NCBI RefSeq assembly: GCF_013106755.1
Contig: NZ_WHPF01000007.1
Coordinates: 62,001 to 126,000 of the forward strand
Origin: Limnovirga soli
GTDB lineage: Bacteria; Bacteroidota; Bacteroidia; Chitinophagales; Chitinophagaceae
Direction of reading: 5' to 3'
DNA length: 64,000 nucleotides
Part shown: piece after piece, positions 47,119 to 55,850 of the stretch
How the letters are laid out: each line of letters opens with the position of its first letter
How positions within the stretch are numbered: the first letter of the stretch is position 1
Translations under genes and position numbers: made by a program
The notes under the pieces: model-generated
What the model saw: the letters and a program-made list of their open reading frames with translations, nothing else
Database searches by the model: none
What the model was told of the DNA's origin: nothing

Positions 47119-48126
47119 TTAAGGGAACTTTTTAAAATAGGTATAGCGCAATATCATTTCGAGCAATAGCAATGCAATGGCGCTGATGATCCAGGGTAAA
47201 AACTGGTTGGTATAATGGTTATAGGTGGTGAGTGTAATGCTTGTTTTTTCTAACTGGTTAATGCTGTCGTAAATTTTTTGCAGTGCCTCATTATCTGTTG
47301 CGTGAAAATACTGTGCGCCGGTGGCCTGGGCCATTTGCTGTAACAGGCCTTCGTTAAATTCAAGCTTGCGTTTTTGGGTAAGCTTGCCAACAGGAGATTC
47401 TACCACTTCGCTTATTTCTTTATCGCTGCCCACGCCAACAGTGTACACTTTTATATTATATTGCTGTGCCATTTGCATGGCAATATCCGGTGGCACACTG
47501 CCACCCACATCTACACCATCTGTAAGCAACACCACAATTTTAGAAGCAGATTTGCTGGTGCGTAACCTGTCCACACAAGTGGCCAGCCCCGAGCCGATGG
47601 CGGTGCCTTCTTCCTGCAGGTAACCACTTTCTATATTATTAATCTGCGATAGAACGGTATTATGATCGGTAGTAACGGGGCATAAGGTAAAACTAACGCC
47701 ACTAAAAATAACCACGCCAATTCTGTCGCCGGGGCGTTGTGTTACAAAGTTGGTGGCTACGGCTTTGGCTGCTTCCAACCGGGTGGGTTTAAAATCGGTA
47801 GCCGTCATACTGCCGCTGATATCAAAACAAAGCACAATATCTATGCCTTCGCCATTGGTTTGTTGTGCAGTAAATTTTAAACGGGGCATGGCCATGGCTA
47901 CAATAAGCAAAACCACTGCCACGCTTCGTAAAAAAAATGGCAGGTGCAATAAGGATGTTTTGATGCTTTTGGTTTGCTGTATAAAAAAAGTGGTGGTAAC
48001 CAACATGGCAGCCTGGCCTTTTTTAAAGCGGCGCAGGTATTCATATATCCATACGGGCACCAGCAGCAATAAACCTAGTACCCAAGGGTAAGCAAACTCT
48101 ATATGTTGTAACCATTGACTAAGCAT
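47119..48126 (-). CDS. BatA-like von Willebrand factor A membrane protein
   Basis: 335 residues: N-terminal hydrophobic segments (about 10-30 and 60-80), a VWA domain (about 90-285) with the MIDAS motif DISGSM near 100 and LLTDG near 200, and a C-terminal membrane helix. Resembles BatA of the Bacteroidota aerotolerance locus. Overlaps the upstream gene by eight bases. A partner BatB is not found downstream. The MoxR-DUF58-VWA set is thought to assemble or fold envelope metallo-complexes (known association, exact job unclear). Confidence 0.9.
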   Translation of the reverse strand: MLSQWLQHIEFAYPWVLGLLLLVPVWIYEYLRRFKKGQAAMLVTTTFFIQQTKSIKTSLLHLPFFLRSVAVVLLIVAMAMPRLKFTAQQTNGEGIDIVLCFDISGSMTATDFKPTRLEAAKAVATNFVTQRPGDRIGVVIFSGVSFTLCPVTTDHNTVLSQINNIESGYLQEEGTAIGSGLATCVDRLRTSKSASKIVVLLTDGVDVGGSVPPDIAMQMAQQYNIKVYTVGVGSDKEISEVVESPVGKLTQKRKLEFNEGLLQQMAQATGAQYFHATDNEALQKIYDSINQLEKTSITLTTYNHYTNQFLPWIISAIALLLLEMILRYTYFKKFP

Positions 48127-49093
48127 GTTGCGGTATTTGCTTTTTTATATTGTCAAGATACTGAATGGTATGGATGGCGGTGGTAATAGTGGTTTGCTGC
48201 TGTTCATCGGCGGGAATGTATTTGGCAAATTTTACAATATCGGCCAGTCGCAGCAATTGGTAAAAAGCAGTACGATGTTGTTGTGGCTGCAGATAAACAC
48301 CCAATAATACCATTAACTCATCGCTGGTAGCTTGTTGGGATTTTATACCCAATTGCAACATAATATACTGCCGGCAAATACTGGTAAGTGCCGTGTAAAA
48401 ATCCGCATGGCCCTGTTGTATGGGTAATTGTTGTTGCAATGCGTATAATTGCGAAAGTGCCTGTTCTAATGCATGCACAGGTACTGCTTTTGCCGCGGTA
48501 ATTTTTTTGCCCCCATATTTTTTAAAGAGCCACCAAGCTACTAATGCCAAGAGTATAATTGAGGCAGCAATAATGGCATATAACAGATAATCTGGCTGTA
48601 CGGGCACATCAATAATTTCTTTGATATCGTGGTAATTTACCAGTGAATCTACATTCACGGGTAATACGTCAATAAGTATAGAATCGGTTAGCAGGTTTTG
48701 TATACTGCCATTGTTTTTTTGCACCAGCGAAACGGACAATGCCGGCAATACCCATTGGCCGGAATCGAATGAAGTAATGGCTATTTGTTGCAGATAGCTG
48801 GTGGTGCCATTTACTTCCACCGTATCAATAGGTTTGCGCACTGAAACCTGGAGGTGATTAAAGGTATCGTTAATAACAAACCACTGGTTTATTGCGGTAG
48901 TGGCTGTTGCAACATTTTCGAGTTTTAGGTTAAGCGTAATTTGCTCGCCGAGTAAAATCTTTTTTCTGTCAACAGTTGCTATTGCATTTTGTGCCACCAC
49001 ACTTGTAGGGCATATGGCTGCACTCATGAGCAACAGGCTGATGAGAAGACACCATTTTTGAAAAATATGTTTGGTATATGCAGATGGGTACAC
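48119..49093 (-). CDS. Bat-operon membrane protein (BatD/DUF4381-like)
   Basis: 324 residues with a signal peptide (CLLISLLLMSAAICPTSVVAQ), a periplasmic beta-sandwich (about 35-175, VDRKKILLGEQITLNLKLENV) and one membrane helix (about 192-215). A cytoplasmic helical domain follows (about 230-315). The position between the DUF58 gene and batA, with one- and eight-base overlaps, ties it to the Bat complex. Architecture suggests a small BatD-like adaptor. Confidence 0.82.
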   Translation of the reverse strand: MYPSAYTKHIFQKWCLLISLLLMSAAICPTSVVAQNAIATVDRKKILLGEQITLNLKLENVATATTAINQWFVINDTFNHLQVSVRKPIDTVEVNGTTSYLQQIAITSFDSGQWVLPALSVSLVQKNNGSIQNLLTDSILIDVLPVNVDSLVNYHDIKEIIDVPVQPDYLLYAIIAASIILLALVAWWLFKKYGGKKITAAKAVPVHALEQALSQLYALQQQLPIQQGHADFYTALTSICRQYIMLQLGIKSQQATSDELMVLLGVYLQPQQHRTAFYQLLRLADIVKFAKYIPADEQQQTTITTAIHTIQYLDNIKKQIPQHA

Positions 49094-50022
49094 TATGCTC
49101 TTTTTTGAAAAAACTCCTGTAATTTTTTTACATAATCTTCGCCGGTAGCCAGTTGCATTAAATCGGCCCCTGATTTTCTAAACACATTGCGGGCATCATC
49201 CAGTATTTGAACAAACTGGTGGTTATAGCGGTGCCGGGTAAAGGCATCGCTGGTATTTAACCAAACCATTTGACCAGATTCTGCATCGCGTACCTGTAGT
49301 AAACCAATATCGGGTAATTGCTCATCTCTGGCATCATATACCTGCACCCCAATAATATCGTGCCTTTTGGCAGCTACCCGTAATATATCCTGGTAACCGG
49401 CATCGGCAAAATCGCTTAAGAGAAATACAATACTTTTATGTTTGGTAATACTGTTTAAGAATTGTACGGCTTTAGATATATCGGTTTGTGCCGAATGTGG
49501 CTGGTGGGTAATTAATTCTCTTACCATATACAGCGCATGATCTTTGCCTTTTTTGGCGGGTATATATTTTTCTACCTTATCGCTAAAAAGGATAAGTCCG
49601 GTTTTATCGTTATTGCTATTGGCCGAAAAAGCCAGTACGGCGCACATTTCGGTAATAAGATCTTTTTTGGTTTGTTGATGCGTGCCAAATAAACTGCTGG
49701 CACTAACATCTACAAGCAGGTATACACTCAGCTCTCTTTCTTCTTCAAATAGTTTACTGTAGGTATGGCCCATGCGGGCAGATACATTCCATTCTATAAA
49801 CCGTATATCATCGCCGGGCTGGTATTCCCTTACTTCTTTAAAAGCCATACCACGGCCTTTAAAGGCAGTATGGTATTCGCCGGTAAATAGGTGGTTGGTA
49901 AGGCGTTTACTTTTTATTTCCAGTGCACGTACTTTTTTTAGCAGGGCAGCCAAATCTGTTGCGGTAGTATTTTCTACCGGGGCAGGTATGGGTGCTGATT
50001 TTTTTTTGCCAAAGAATTTCAT
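49093..50022 (-). CDS. DUF58 domain protein
   Basis: 309 residues with the DUF58 core: GRGMAFKEVREYQPGDDIRFIEWNVSARMGHTYSKLFEEERELSVYLLVDVSAS, a degenerate VWA fold with DVSAS in place of the MIDAS DxSxS start. Cytosolic. Works with the MoxR ATPase upstream. The next gene overlaps by one base. A hairpin repeat (copy 24) separates it from moxR by 110 bases. Confidence 0.93.
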   Translation of the reverse strand: MKFFGKKKSAPIPAPVENTTATDLAALLKKVRALEIKSKRLTNHLFTGEYHTAFKGRGMAFKEVREYQPGDDIRFIEWNVSARMGHTYSKLFEEERELSVYLLVDVSASSLFGTHQQTKKDLITEMCAVLAFSANSNNDKTGLILFSDKVEKYIPAKKGKDHALYMVRELITHQPHSAQTDISKAVQFLNSITKHKSIVFLLSDFADAGYQDILRVAAKRHDIIGVQVYDARDEQLPDIGLLQVRDAESGQMVWLNTSDAFTRHRYNHQFVQILDDARNVFRKSGADLMQLATGEDYVKKLQEFFQKRA

Positions 50023-50043
50023 GCTGTTTGTTATACGGTATTT

Positions 50044-50112
50044 GCTGCCCTATTTGCGGAACGTACAAGTGTGCGACGCAAGCGGTGTTTAATTATTATA
50101 CTGTTGCCCGGT
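50044..50112 (+). repeat. Intergenic hairpin repeat, copy 24 (type A)
   Basis: Core GTACAAGTGTGCGACGCAAG at 50063-50082, CGGTG next, right box TGTTGCCCGGTACAT. Inserted between moxR and the DUF58 gene, the only break inside an otherwise overlapping operon. Confidence 0.93.
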
Positions 50113-50132
50113 ACATATACCCTGTTATGTAG

Positions 50133-51152
50133 TTAGGGTACCAATACGGTTTTTAAAATATCGTCTATAATTCTTTCTGCGCTTATGTTTTCGGCTTCGG
50201 CTTCGTAGGTAAGGCCAATACGGTGGCGCATTACATCCTTACAAATGGCTTTAACATCGTCGGGAATTACAAAGCCGCGCTGCTGCATAAAAGCATAGGC
50301 TTTGGCGGCCATAGCCAGGTTAATACTACCCCTGGGCGATGCACCATAACTAATCATAGATTTTAATTTACCCAGGTTGTATTGATCGGGGAAGCGGGTG
50401 GCAAAAACAAGATCTATAATGTATTGCTCTATTTTTTCATCCATATACACCTGTTTTACCAGTTCACGTGCATGCAGTATTTCTGCTGCGCTGGCAACGG
50501 TATTTATTTCGGCAGGTTTTTGCTGTGCCACCTGCTGGCGTATAATTAGTTGTTCTTCTTTTTTGGATGGGTAGCCAATAATTACTTTTAGCATAAAGCG
50601 GTCTACCTGTGCTTCGGGTAAGGGGTAGGTGCCTTCCTGCTCCAGCGGGTTTTGGGTAGCCAATACCAGAAAGGGCTCTTCCAGTGTATAGGTGGTATCG
50701 CCAATAGTTACCTGTTTTTCCTGCATGGCTTCCAGCAGGGCGCTTTGTACTTTGGCGGGGGCACGGTTAATTTCATCAGCCAGAATAAAATTGGCAAATA
50801 TGGGGCCTTTACGCACCATAAATTCGTTGCGTGACTGGTTGTAAATCATGGAGCCCACTACATCGGCCGGCAATAAATCGGGTGTAAACTGTATACGGCT
50901 AAATTTGCCATGCAGGGCCTGTGCCAAGGATTTAATGGTTAAGGTTTTTGCCAGTCCGGGTACACCTTCCAGTAATACGTGGCCATTGCATAATAAGCCC
51001 ACCAGCAAACTATCTACCATATGTAATTGCCCAACCAATACTTTCGAAAGCTCGTTACGTAGCCGTCCTACAAAGCCAGATGCCTGTACAATTTCTTCGT
51101 TAAGCCTTTTTATATCTTCTGCTGTTTGCATTTGCGTTGTTATTGTTGCCAA
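50133..51152 (-). CDS. MoxR-family AAA+ ATPase
   Basis: 339 residues. AAA+ core with Walker A EGVPGLAKT near 60, Walker B ILADEINRAPAKVQSALLEAMQEKQVTIG near 124, sensor ATQNPLEQEGTYPLPEAQVDRFMLK near 165, and a lid domain (SPRGSINLAMAAKAYAFMQQRGFVIPDDVK). Acts as a chaperone-like ATPase on DUF58/VWA partners. First gene of the Bat operon; divergent from the fucosidase. Confidence 0.93.
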   Translation of the reverse strand: MATITTQMQTAEDIKRLNEEIVQASGFVGRLRNELSKVLVGQLHMVDSLLVGLLCNGHVLLEGVPGLAKTLTIKSLAQALHGKFSRIQFTPDLLPADVVGSMIYNQSRNEFMVRKGPIFANFILADEINRAPAKVQSALLEAMQEKQVTIGDTTYTLEEPFLVLATQNPLEQEGTYPLPEAQVDRFMLKVIIGYPSKKEEQLIIRQQVAQQKPAEINTVASAAEILHARELVKQVYMDEKIEQYIIDLVFATRFPDQYNLGKLKSMISYGASPRGSINLAMAAKAYAFMQQRGFVIPDDVKAICKDVMRHRIGLTYEAEAENISAERIIDDILKTVLVP

Positions 51153-51250
51153 AATACAAAGTAAATTCTGTGTTGGTCAAAGAAAAAATATTGTGCAAAT
51201 ATTAACCAAGAATTATGCCGCTTATGCAACTTGATTTTTATGACACAGAA

Positions 51251-51318
51251 GCCGGTAATGCTATTAAGCGCCGCTTGCGTCGCATTACGTTCATCGTTCC
51301 TCTTTTATGGCGGCAAAA
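51251..51318 (-). repeat. Intergenic hairpin repeat, copy 25 (type B)
   Basis: Minus-strand core GAACGATGAACGTAATGCGA then CGCAAG at 51274-51299, CGG next. Divergent gap 51153-51481 between moxR and the fucosidase; nothing else clear in the gap. Confidence 0.88.
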
Positions 51319-51481
51319 AAAGAGGGAAGCTATCAAAAATCCCTACTTTATTACCCATACCTAAAATAAAGGGTTAAATCGCATTTTTGTGCCGGCGCTC
51401 AATTATCTTTAATTCAGTGTTTTGCATAGAGTTTGCAATACAAAATAAATAAATCAGTAACCATCTAATAATTAATACCAT

Positions 51482-52939
51482 ATGAAAATTGCAGTTAGGT
51501 TGTTTATGTTTTGTTGGGTGTTTGTAACCATTGGCAGCCATACTTCATTGTTAGCTCAAAACCGTTACCAGTCTACCTGGGAATCGTTAAAAGAATACCA
51601 AACACCCGATTGGTTTAAGGATGCCAAGTTTGGCATTTTTATTCATTGGGGTGTATATTCAGTGCCCGCATTTAAAAGTGAATGGTACCCACGGTTAATG
51701 TATCAACCCGGTACCGATGAATTTAAACACCATGCAGCCACTTATGGCACGCAGGATAAGTTTGGCTATAAAGACTTTATTCCACAGTTTAAAGCAGAAA
51801 AATTTGATGCGGATGCATGGGCTACTTTGTTTAAAAAAGCCGGTGCTAAATATGTGGTACCCGTTGCAGAACACCATGATGGTTTTGCGATGTATAAAAC
51901 AGCCCTGTCTAAATGGAATGCTGCAGAAATGGGGCCTGGGAGGGATATTATTGGGTTGCTAAGTACGGCTATTCGTAAGCAGGAAATGGTGTTTGGCTTA
52001 TCCTCTCACCGCATAGAACATTGGTTTTTTATGAATGGTGGCCGCAGTTTTAATTCGGATGTGAACGACCCAACATATGCCGATTTTTATGGCCCTGCCC
52101 GGGAAGAAAATGAAACACCGTCTCCGGAATATATGAACGACTGGTTAATGCGTTGTACAGAGCTGGTAAATAAATATCAGCCACAGTTGTTTTGGTTTGA
52201 TTGGTGGATTGAGCAACCCGCTATGGACCCCTACCGCAAAACATTTGCCTCCTACTATTATAATAAAGGGCTGGAATGGAATAAAGGGGTGGTATTAAAT
52301 TACAAGAATGTAAGTTACCCCGATGGTGCTGCGGTGTTGGATATTGAGAGGGGCAAACTTACCGGTATCAGGCTTTTGCCCTGGCAAACAGATGATGCGG
52401 TGGGTTTTAAGTCTTGGGGTTATATACCCAACGAGGAATATAAATCTGCCAAATACCTGATTACCAACCTGATTGATATTGTTAGTAAAAACGGTAACCT
52501 ATTATTAAATATTGGTCCAAAGGCTGATGGCACAATTCCAGAGGAGCAGCAACAATTGCTGTTATCCATGGGCAAATGGCTGGATGTAAATGGGGAAGCC
52601 ATTTATGGCACCCGCCCCTGGAAAATTTTTGGTGAAGGCCCTACAGAAGTAATTGGCGGCTCGTTTGGTGATGCAAAGATGAAACCGTTTACTGCACAGG
52701 ATATACGGTTTACTACAAAAGACAAAAATCTGTATGCCATAACGCTTGATATACCAACAGCGCCGATAGCTATCCAATCTTTGTCATTACAAGCCAATAA
52801 TGGCATAGTTGCAAAGGTGGAATTGGTAGGCAGTACAGAAAAAGTAGTATGGCAGCAAAAAGCAGATGCGTTGATAATACAGGCAGCCAAACAATACCCC
52901 AGTGTAAACGCGGCCACCTATAAAATAAGTTTTAAATAG
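51482..52939 (+). CDS. Secreted alpha-L-fucosidase, GH29
   Basis: 485 residues with a signal peptide (MKIAVRLFMFCWVFVTIGSHTSLLAQ). GH29 landmarks: WFKDAKFGIFIHWGVYSVPAF, YVVPVAEHHDGFAMY (H131, H132), MGPGRDIIG, GLSSHRIEHW and the nucleophile strand LFWFDWWIEQP with D240; NLLLNIGPKADGTIP closes the barrel. A beta-sandwich follows (about 400-485). Removes alpha-fucose from glycans in the periplasm. It complements the other glycosidases in the window but is not in an operon with them. Confidence 0.94.
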   Translation: MKIAVRLFMFCWVFVTIGSHTSLLAQNRYQSTWESLKEYQTPDWFKDAKFGIFIHWGVYSVPAFKSEWYPRLMYQPGTDEFKHHAATYGTQDKFGYKDFIPQFKAEKFDADAWATLFKKAGAKYVVPVAEHHDGFAMYKTALSKWNAAEMGPGRDIIGLLSTAIRKQEMVFGLSSHRIEHWFFMNGGRSFNSDVNDPTYADFYGPAREENETPSPEYMNDWLMRCTELVNKYQPQLFWFDWWIEQPAMDPYRKTFASYYYNKGLEWNKGVVLNYKNVSYPDGAAVLDIERGKLTGIRLLPWQTDDAVGFKSWGYIPNEEYKSAKYLITNLIDIVSKNGNLLLNIGPKADGTIPEEQQQLLLSMGKWLDVNGEAIYGTRPWKIFGEGPTEVIGGSFGDAKMKPFTAQDIRFTTKDKNLYAITLDIPTAPIAIQSLSLQANNGIVAKVELVGSTEKVVWQQKADALIIQAAKQYPSVNAATYKISFK

Positions 52940-52956
52940 GCATTTGGGTTTTTAAA

Positions 52957-53026
52957 GCTGCATAGTGTGGTGCCGTACAAGAGTGCGACGCAAGCAGGTT
53001 TCATATTTATTTTTTGCCAGGCCAAA
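52957..53026 (+). repeat. Intergenic hairpin repeat, copy 26 (type A)
   Basis: Core GTACAAGAGTGCGACGCAAG at 52975-52994, right box TTTTTTGCCAGGCCAAA near 53012-53027, left arm GCTGCATAGTGTGG. Confidence 0.93.
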
Positions 53027-53080
53027 CCACTGTATTGTTATAAACGGCGCTTATTGAAATGAAAGCCGCTTATACAAAAC

Positions 53081-53110
53081 TTTGGCAAGCATTTGTTATT
53101 TGTATCTTTG
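53081..53110 (+). promoter_or_regulatory. Promoter for ubiE
   Basis: TTTG (53081-53084), 18 bases, TATCTTTG (53103-53110): a very good Bacteroidota promoter. The ATG follows seven bases later, so the mRNA is nearly or fully leaderless. It overlaps the first codons of the longest frame, ruling out that start. Confidence 0.75.
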
Positions 53111-53117
53111 CGGGCCT

Positions 53118-53864
53118 ATGGCAAAATATGCACATGATGAGATAGTTCCTTACAACGAAAGTGAACTGGAGAAGAAAGAGCAGGTGGCTAAAATGTTTGA
53201 CAGCATTGCTTTTCGCTACGATTTTTTAAACCGCTTTTTAAGTGCGGGCATTGATGTACGCTGGCGCAAAAAAGCCATTGCGCAGCTAAAAGCATTACAA
53301 CCCAAAACAGTGTTGGATGTAGCTACAGGTACAGCTGATGTGGCATTAATGACGTTTGATGCCCTGCACCCCGATAAAATTGTGGGTATAGATATTTCGG
53401 ATGGTATGCTGGATTTGGGCCGCAAAAAAATTGCCAAACGTAATTTGCAACATGTTATTGAATTGCAGAATGGTGATAGCGAAACCATTCATTTTCCTGA
53501 TAATTCTTTTGATGCGGTTACCGTAGCATTTGGAGTACGCAATTTTCAACACCTGGAAAAGGGACTTGGCGAAATGTTGCGTATTTTAAAACCCGGAGGC
53601 AAGCTGGTAGTGCTGGAGTTTTCGAAACCCAAACAAACCGCTTTTAAAGCGTTCTATAACTTTTACATGAAGGTTATTGCACCAGGTGCAGGCAGTATTG
53701 TGGCTAACAATAAGGAAGCTTATGCCTACCTGAATAATTCTGTACAGGCCTTCCCTGAAAGAGAACAATTTACGGCTTTGCTTGAAAGTACCGGTTACAC
53801 CAATATTTATTTCAAACCCCTTACCATGGGCATTTGCTGTATTTACTGCGGAAGCAAAAAATAA
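53118..53864 (+). CDS. ubiE: Demethylmenaquinone/ubiquinone methyltransferase
   Basis: 248 residues from ATG 53118. C-methylates demethylmenaquinone with SAM, last step of menaquinone synthesis. SAM site VLDVATGTADVAL near 65, VGIDISDGMLDLGRKK near 90, FDAVTVAFGVRNFQHLEKGL near 132 (UbiE signature region) and the second family motif in PGGKLVVLEFSKP. Placed upstream of PorT, as in other Bacteroidota, though a small minus-strand gene lies between. Confidence 0.95.
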   Translation: MAKYAHDEIVPYNESELEKKEQVAKMFDSIAFRYDFLNRFLSAGIDVRWRKKAIAQLKALQPKTVLDVATGTADVALMTFDALHPDKIVGIDISDGMLDLGRKKIAKRNLQHVIELQNGDSETIHFPDNSFDAVTVAFGVRNFQHLEKGLGEMLRILKPGGKLVVLEFSKPKQTAFKAFYNFYMKVIAPGAGSIVANNKEAYAYLNNSVQAFPEREQFTALLESTGYTNIYFKPLTMGICCIYCGSKK

Positions 53865-53882
53865 ATACTGGCTACAGTATAC

Positions 53883-54197
53883 CTAAGCAGTTTGCTTAAC
53901 CTGCGAGTACATATGCGAAATATCAGCCTGGCAGGCTTTGGGCTTTTCCAGGTGTTTTTCCAGTTCTGTTACAAGTGCAGCAAGCATTGCGGGCTCTTTT
54001 AATTCGCCTTGAATATGTTTCCAGGTAAGTGGCCTGTCTAACTCAATAGCCACCAATAAAGGGCGGTTATTTTGTAATAACACTGAAAAGCCTTCTCCAA
54101 AAACATGAATTTGTTCAATCTGATAACTTGCGTAGATTACCTCAGCGGTAAGCATATTGTTCTTTGCACGACCGGGGATGTTAATTAACCATTTCAT
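53883..54197 (-). CDS. Small hypothetical protein
   Basis: 104 residues, ATG at 54197. Begins MKWLINIPGRAKNNML, then strand-rich EVIYASYQIEQIHVFGEGFSVLLQNNRPLLVAIEL and a C-terminal helix with ALVTELEKHLEKP. No signal peptide or membrane segment. Composition is that of a real folded domain, alpha/beta. Not recognised. Converges on ubiE; the gap between stops is 18 bases. Confidence 0.65.
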   Translation of the reverse strand: MKWLINIPGRAKNNMLTAEVIYASYQIEQIHVFGEGFSVLLQNNRPLLVAIELDRPLTWKHIQGELKEPAMLAALVTELEKHLEKPKACQADISHMYSQVKQTA

Positions 54198-54801
54198 AGC
54201 TGTAAATTTTAAATAGTAACGTAGAAAACTTCAATGGCGATTAGAAAGTTTTATTAAATATTTGATAATGTTGTTTATCACCTATTAAAAACCGCCCGAA
54301 GCATCAGTTAATAAATGCGCTAATTGTGCCGCTTTACAAACTATTGAATATGTTGGTTCTTTAAGGTGTTTAGGGGGTATTACCTGCTTTGGCTGGTAAT
54401 ACATTGTGTAATTATTATTACAACACAAAGTAACAAAGCCCCTGGCTGTAGTGGTGTAGTATACAAATAGCTTCTTTGCTACAGCAACACACCCTTATTT
54501 ATGTAGATATTCTTCTACACTATGCATTAAATAATTACTTGATAAATCATTGTTTATTAATAGTTTAGACATTAAATCATTGGCATTAAAACGCCCAGAT
54601 TATGTATTTAAACAACATATGTTAGGTTACAGCCTGCCAATGGCGCTGGCGGTATGCTCTTTTAAAGCTTTATCTTTCGCCTGAAAATAAACGCCACCAT
54701 TTAACGTTATACTACGGCAAAGTGTATTTTTTGAACAATATGGGCCGGCAAACCCGCTTTAGGTAGCAGGTGAATGTCCCCAAAGTATAAGCTTAATATA
54801 A
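54198..54801. other. 604-base gap without a recognised gene
   Basis: AT-rich divergent region between the small minus-strand gene and porT. It has no copy of the hairpin repeat, no open frame that looks coding and no clear promoter or riboswitch. It probably holds the promoters of both flanking genes. This is the longest unexplained stretch. Confidence 0.5.
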
Positions 54802-55551
54802 ATGACTGATAAGAAGCCATCTGCCTCATTTAATTTTTTATATAACAAACGGTTGGTGTTAATGCTGGCGGCATTGGTATGGGTTACCGCTGCCCAAGCC
54901 CAGTTAAGGGAAATTAACCGCAGCAATCACGACGACTTACCTTATTATTTTGGTATTTATCTGGCCTATAATTCTACTTCGCTGCACCCCGATAAAAGCA
55001 CCAAATTTATACAGGACGATAGTGTACTTACCGCCGAACCAGGTGCAACCGGTGGTGTGGCATTGGGCTTTTTGGCAACTTTTAAAATAGCCGAACACTG
55101 GGAGTTCAGGCTTAACCCCAATTTAATTATTGGTGGCGCCAAACCTTTTACCTATACGCTTAAAAACCCTGCTTTGGGCGAAAGTCTTTTGCAAAAAAAA
55201 TCTTTGCCTTCTTCTATTTTCACCTTCCCTGCACAGATTAAATTTAACTCAGACAGAATTGACAATTTTAGGGTATACATGTTATTTGATGCCTATATAG
55301 CCAGCGATTTAATGGCCAATGCCGGCAACCGCAATGCCGAAGATTTGATTAAATTAAAGAAAAATGATTTTGGATTAGAAACCGGTATAGGATTTAATTT
55401 TTACTTACGTTTTGTAACCTTATCTCCCGAGTTAAAATTCTCGTATGGTCTTTCCAACCTGCATGCACGTGACCCCAACCTTAAATACTCCAGCGTGTTT
55501 GATAAACTGCAGTCACGCATGATTACTTTTTCCATCAATATAGAGCAATAA
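54802..55551 (+). CDS. porT: PorT-like type IX secretion outer-membrane protein
   Basis: 249 residues with a signal peptide (about 17-33, LVLMLAALVWVTAAQAQ) and an eight-stranded beta-barrel pattern: DLPYYFGIYLAYNSTSLH, EPGATGGVALGFLATFKIAEHWEFRLNPNLIIGGAKPFTYTL, GLETGIGFNFYLRFVTLSPELKFSYGLSNLH. These are PorT/SprT landmarks, and the gene lies just downstream of ubiE as in other Bacteroidota. PorT is needed for T9SS export, which the T9SS-tagged protein at 31423 would use. Confidence 0.82.
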   Translation: MTDKKPSASFNFLYNKRLVLMLAALVWVTAAQAQLREINRSNHDDLPYYFGIYLAYNSTSLHPDKSTKFIQDDSVLTAEPGATGGVALGFLATFKIAEHWEFRLNPNLIIGGAKPFTYTLKNPALGESLLQKKSLPSSIFTFPAQIKFNSDRIDNFRVYMLFDAYIASDLMANAGNRNAEDLIKLKKNDFGLETGIGFNFYLRFVTLSPELKFSYGLSNLHARDPNLKYSSVFDKLQSRMITFSINIEQ

Positions 55552-55564
55552 GTATATAAGGGTT

Positions 55565-55634
55565 ACCGGCTGTAACTCCTGATGCGGCTTTACTTGCGTC
55601 GCATTACGTTCATCGTTCGGTACTTTGTGCAGTT
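55565..55634 (-). repeat. Intergenic hairpin repeat, copy 27 (type B)
   Basis: Minus-strand core GAACGATGAACGTAATGCGA then CGCAAG at 55593-55618, TAAAGC next. First of an inverted pair with copy 28. Confidence 0.9.
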
Positions 55635-55651
55635 GTATTTATATGGCTGTT

Positions 55652-55727
55652 TATGGCCGCCCAATGTTGCGCCGTACAAGTGTGCGACGCAAGTAAAGCT
55701 GCTGTTATTGCATTTTGCCTGGCTCCA
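55652..55727 (+). repeat. Intergenic hairpin repeat, copy 28 (type A)
   Basis: Core GTACAAGTGTGCGACGCAAG at 55674-55693, TAAAGC, right box TTTTGCCTGGCTCCAA. Pairs with copy 27, 55 bases apart core to core. Confidence 0.92.
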
Positions 55728-55850
55728 AGAATAAGCACGCATTAATAAATTATTGCTGTACATTTTAAGTAATCTGTTTCATGTTACTTAATTAAAGCCA
55801 TCGCTATTATTTACTTAACCTTATTACATTTACAGTCATAATACTAGAAT

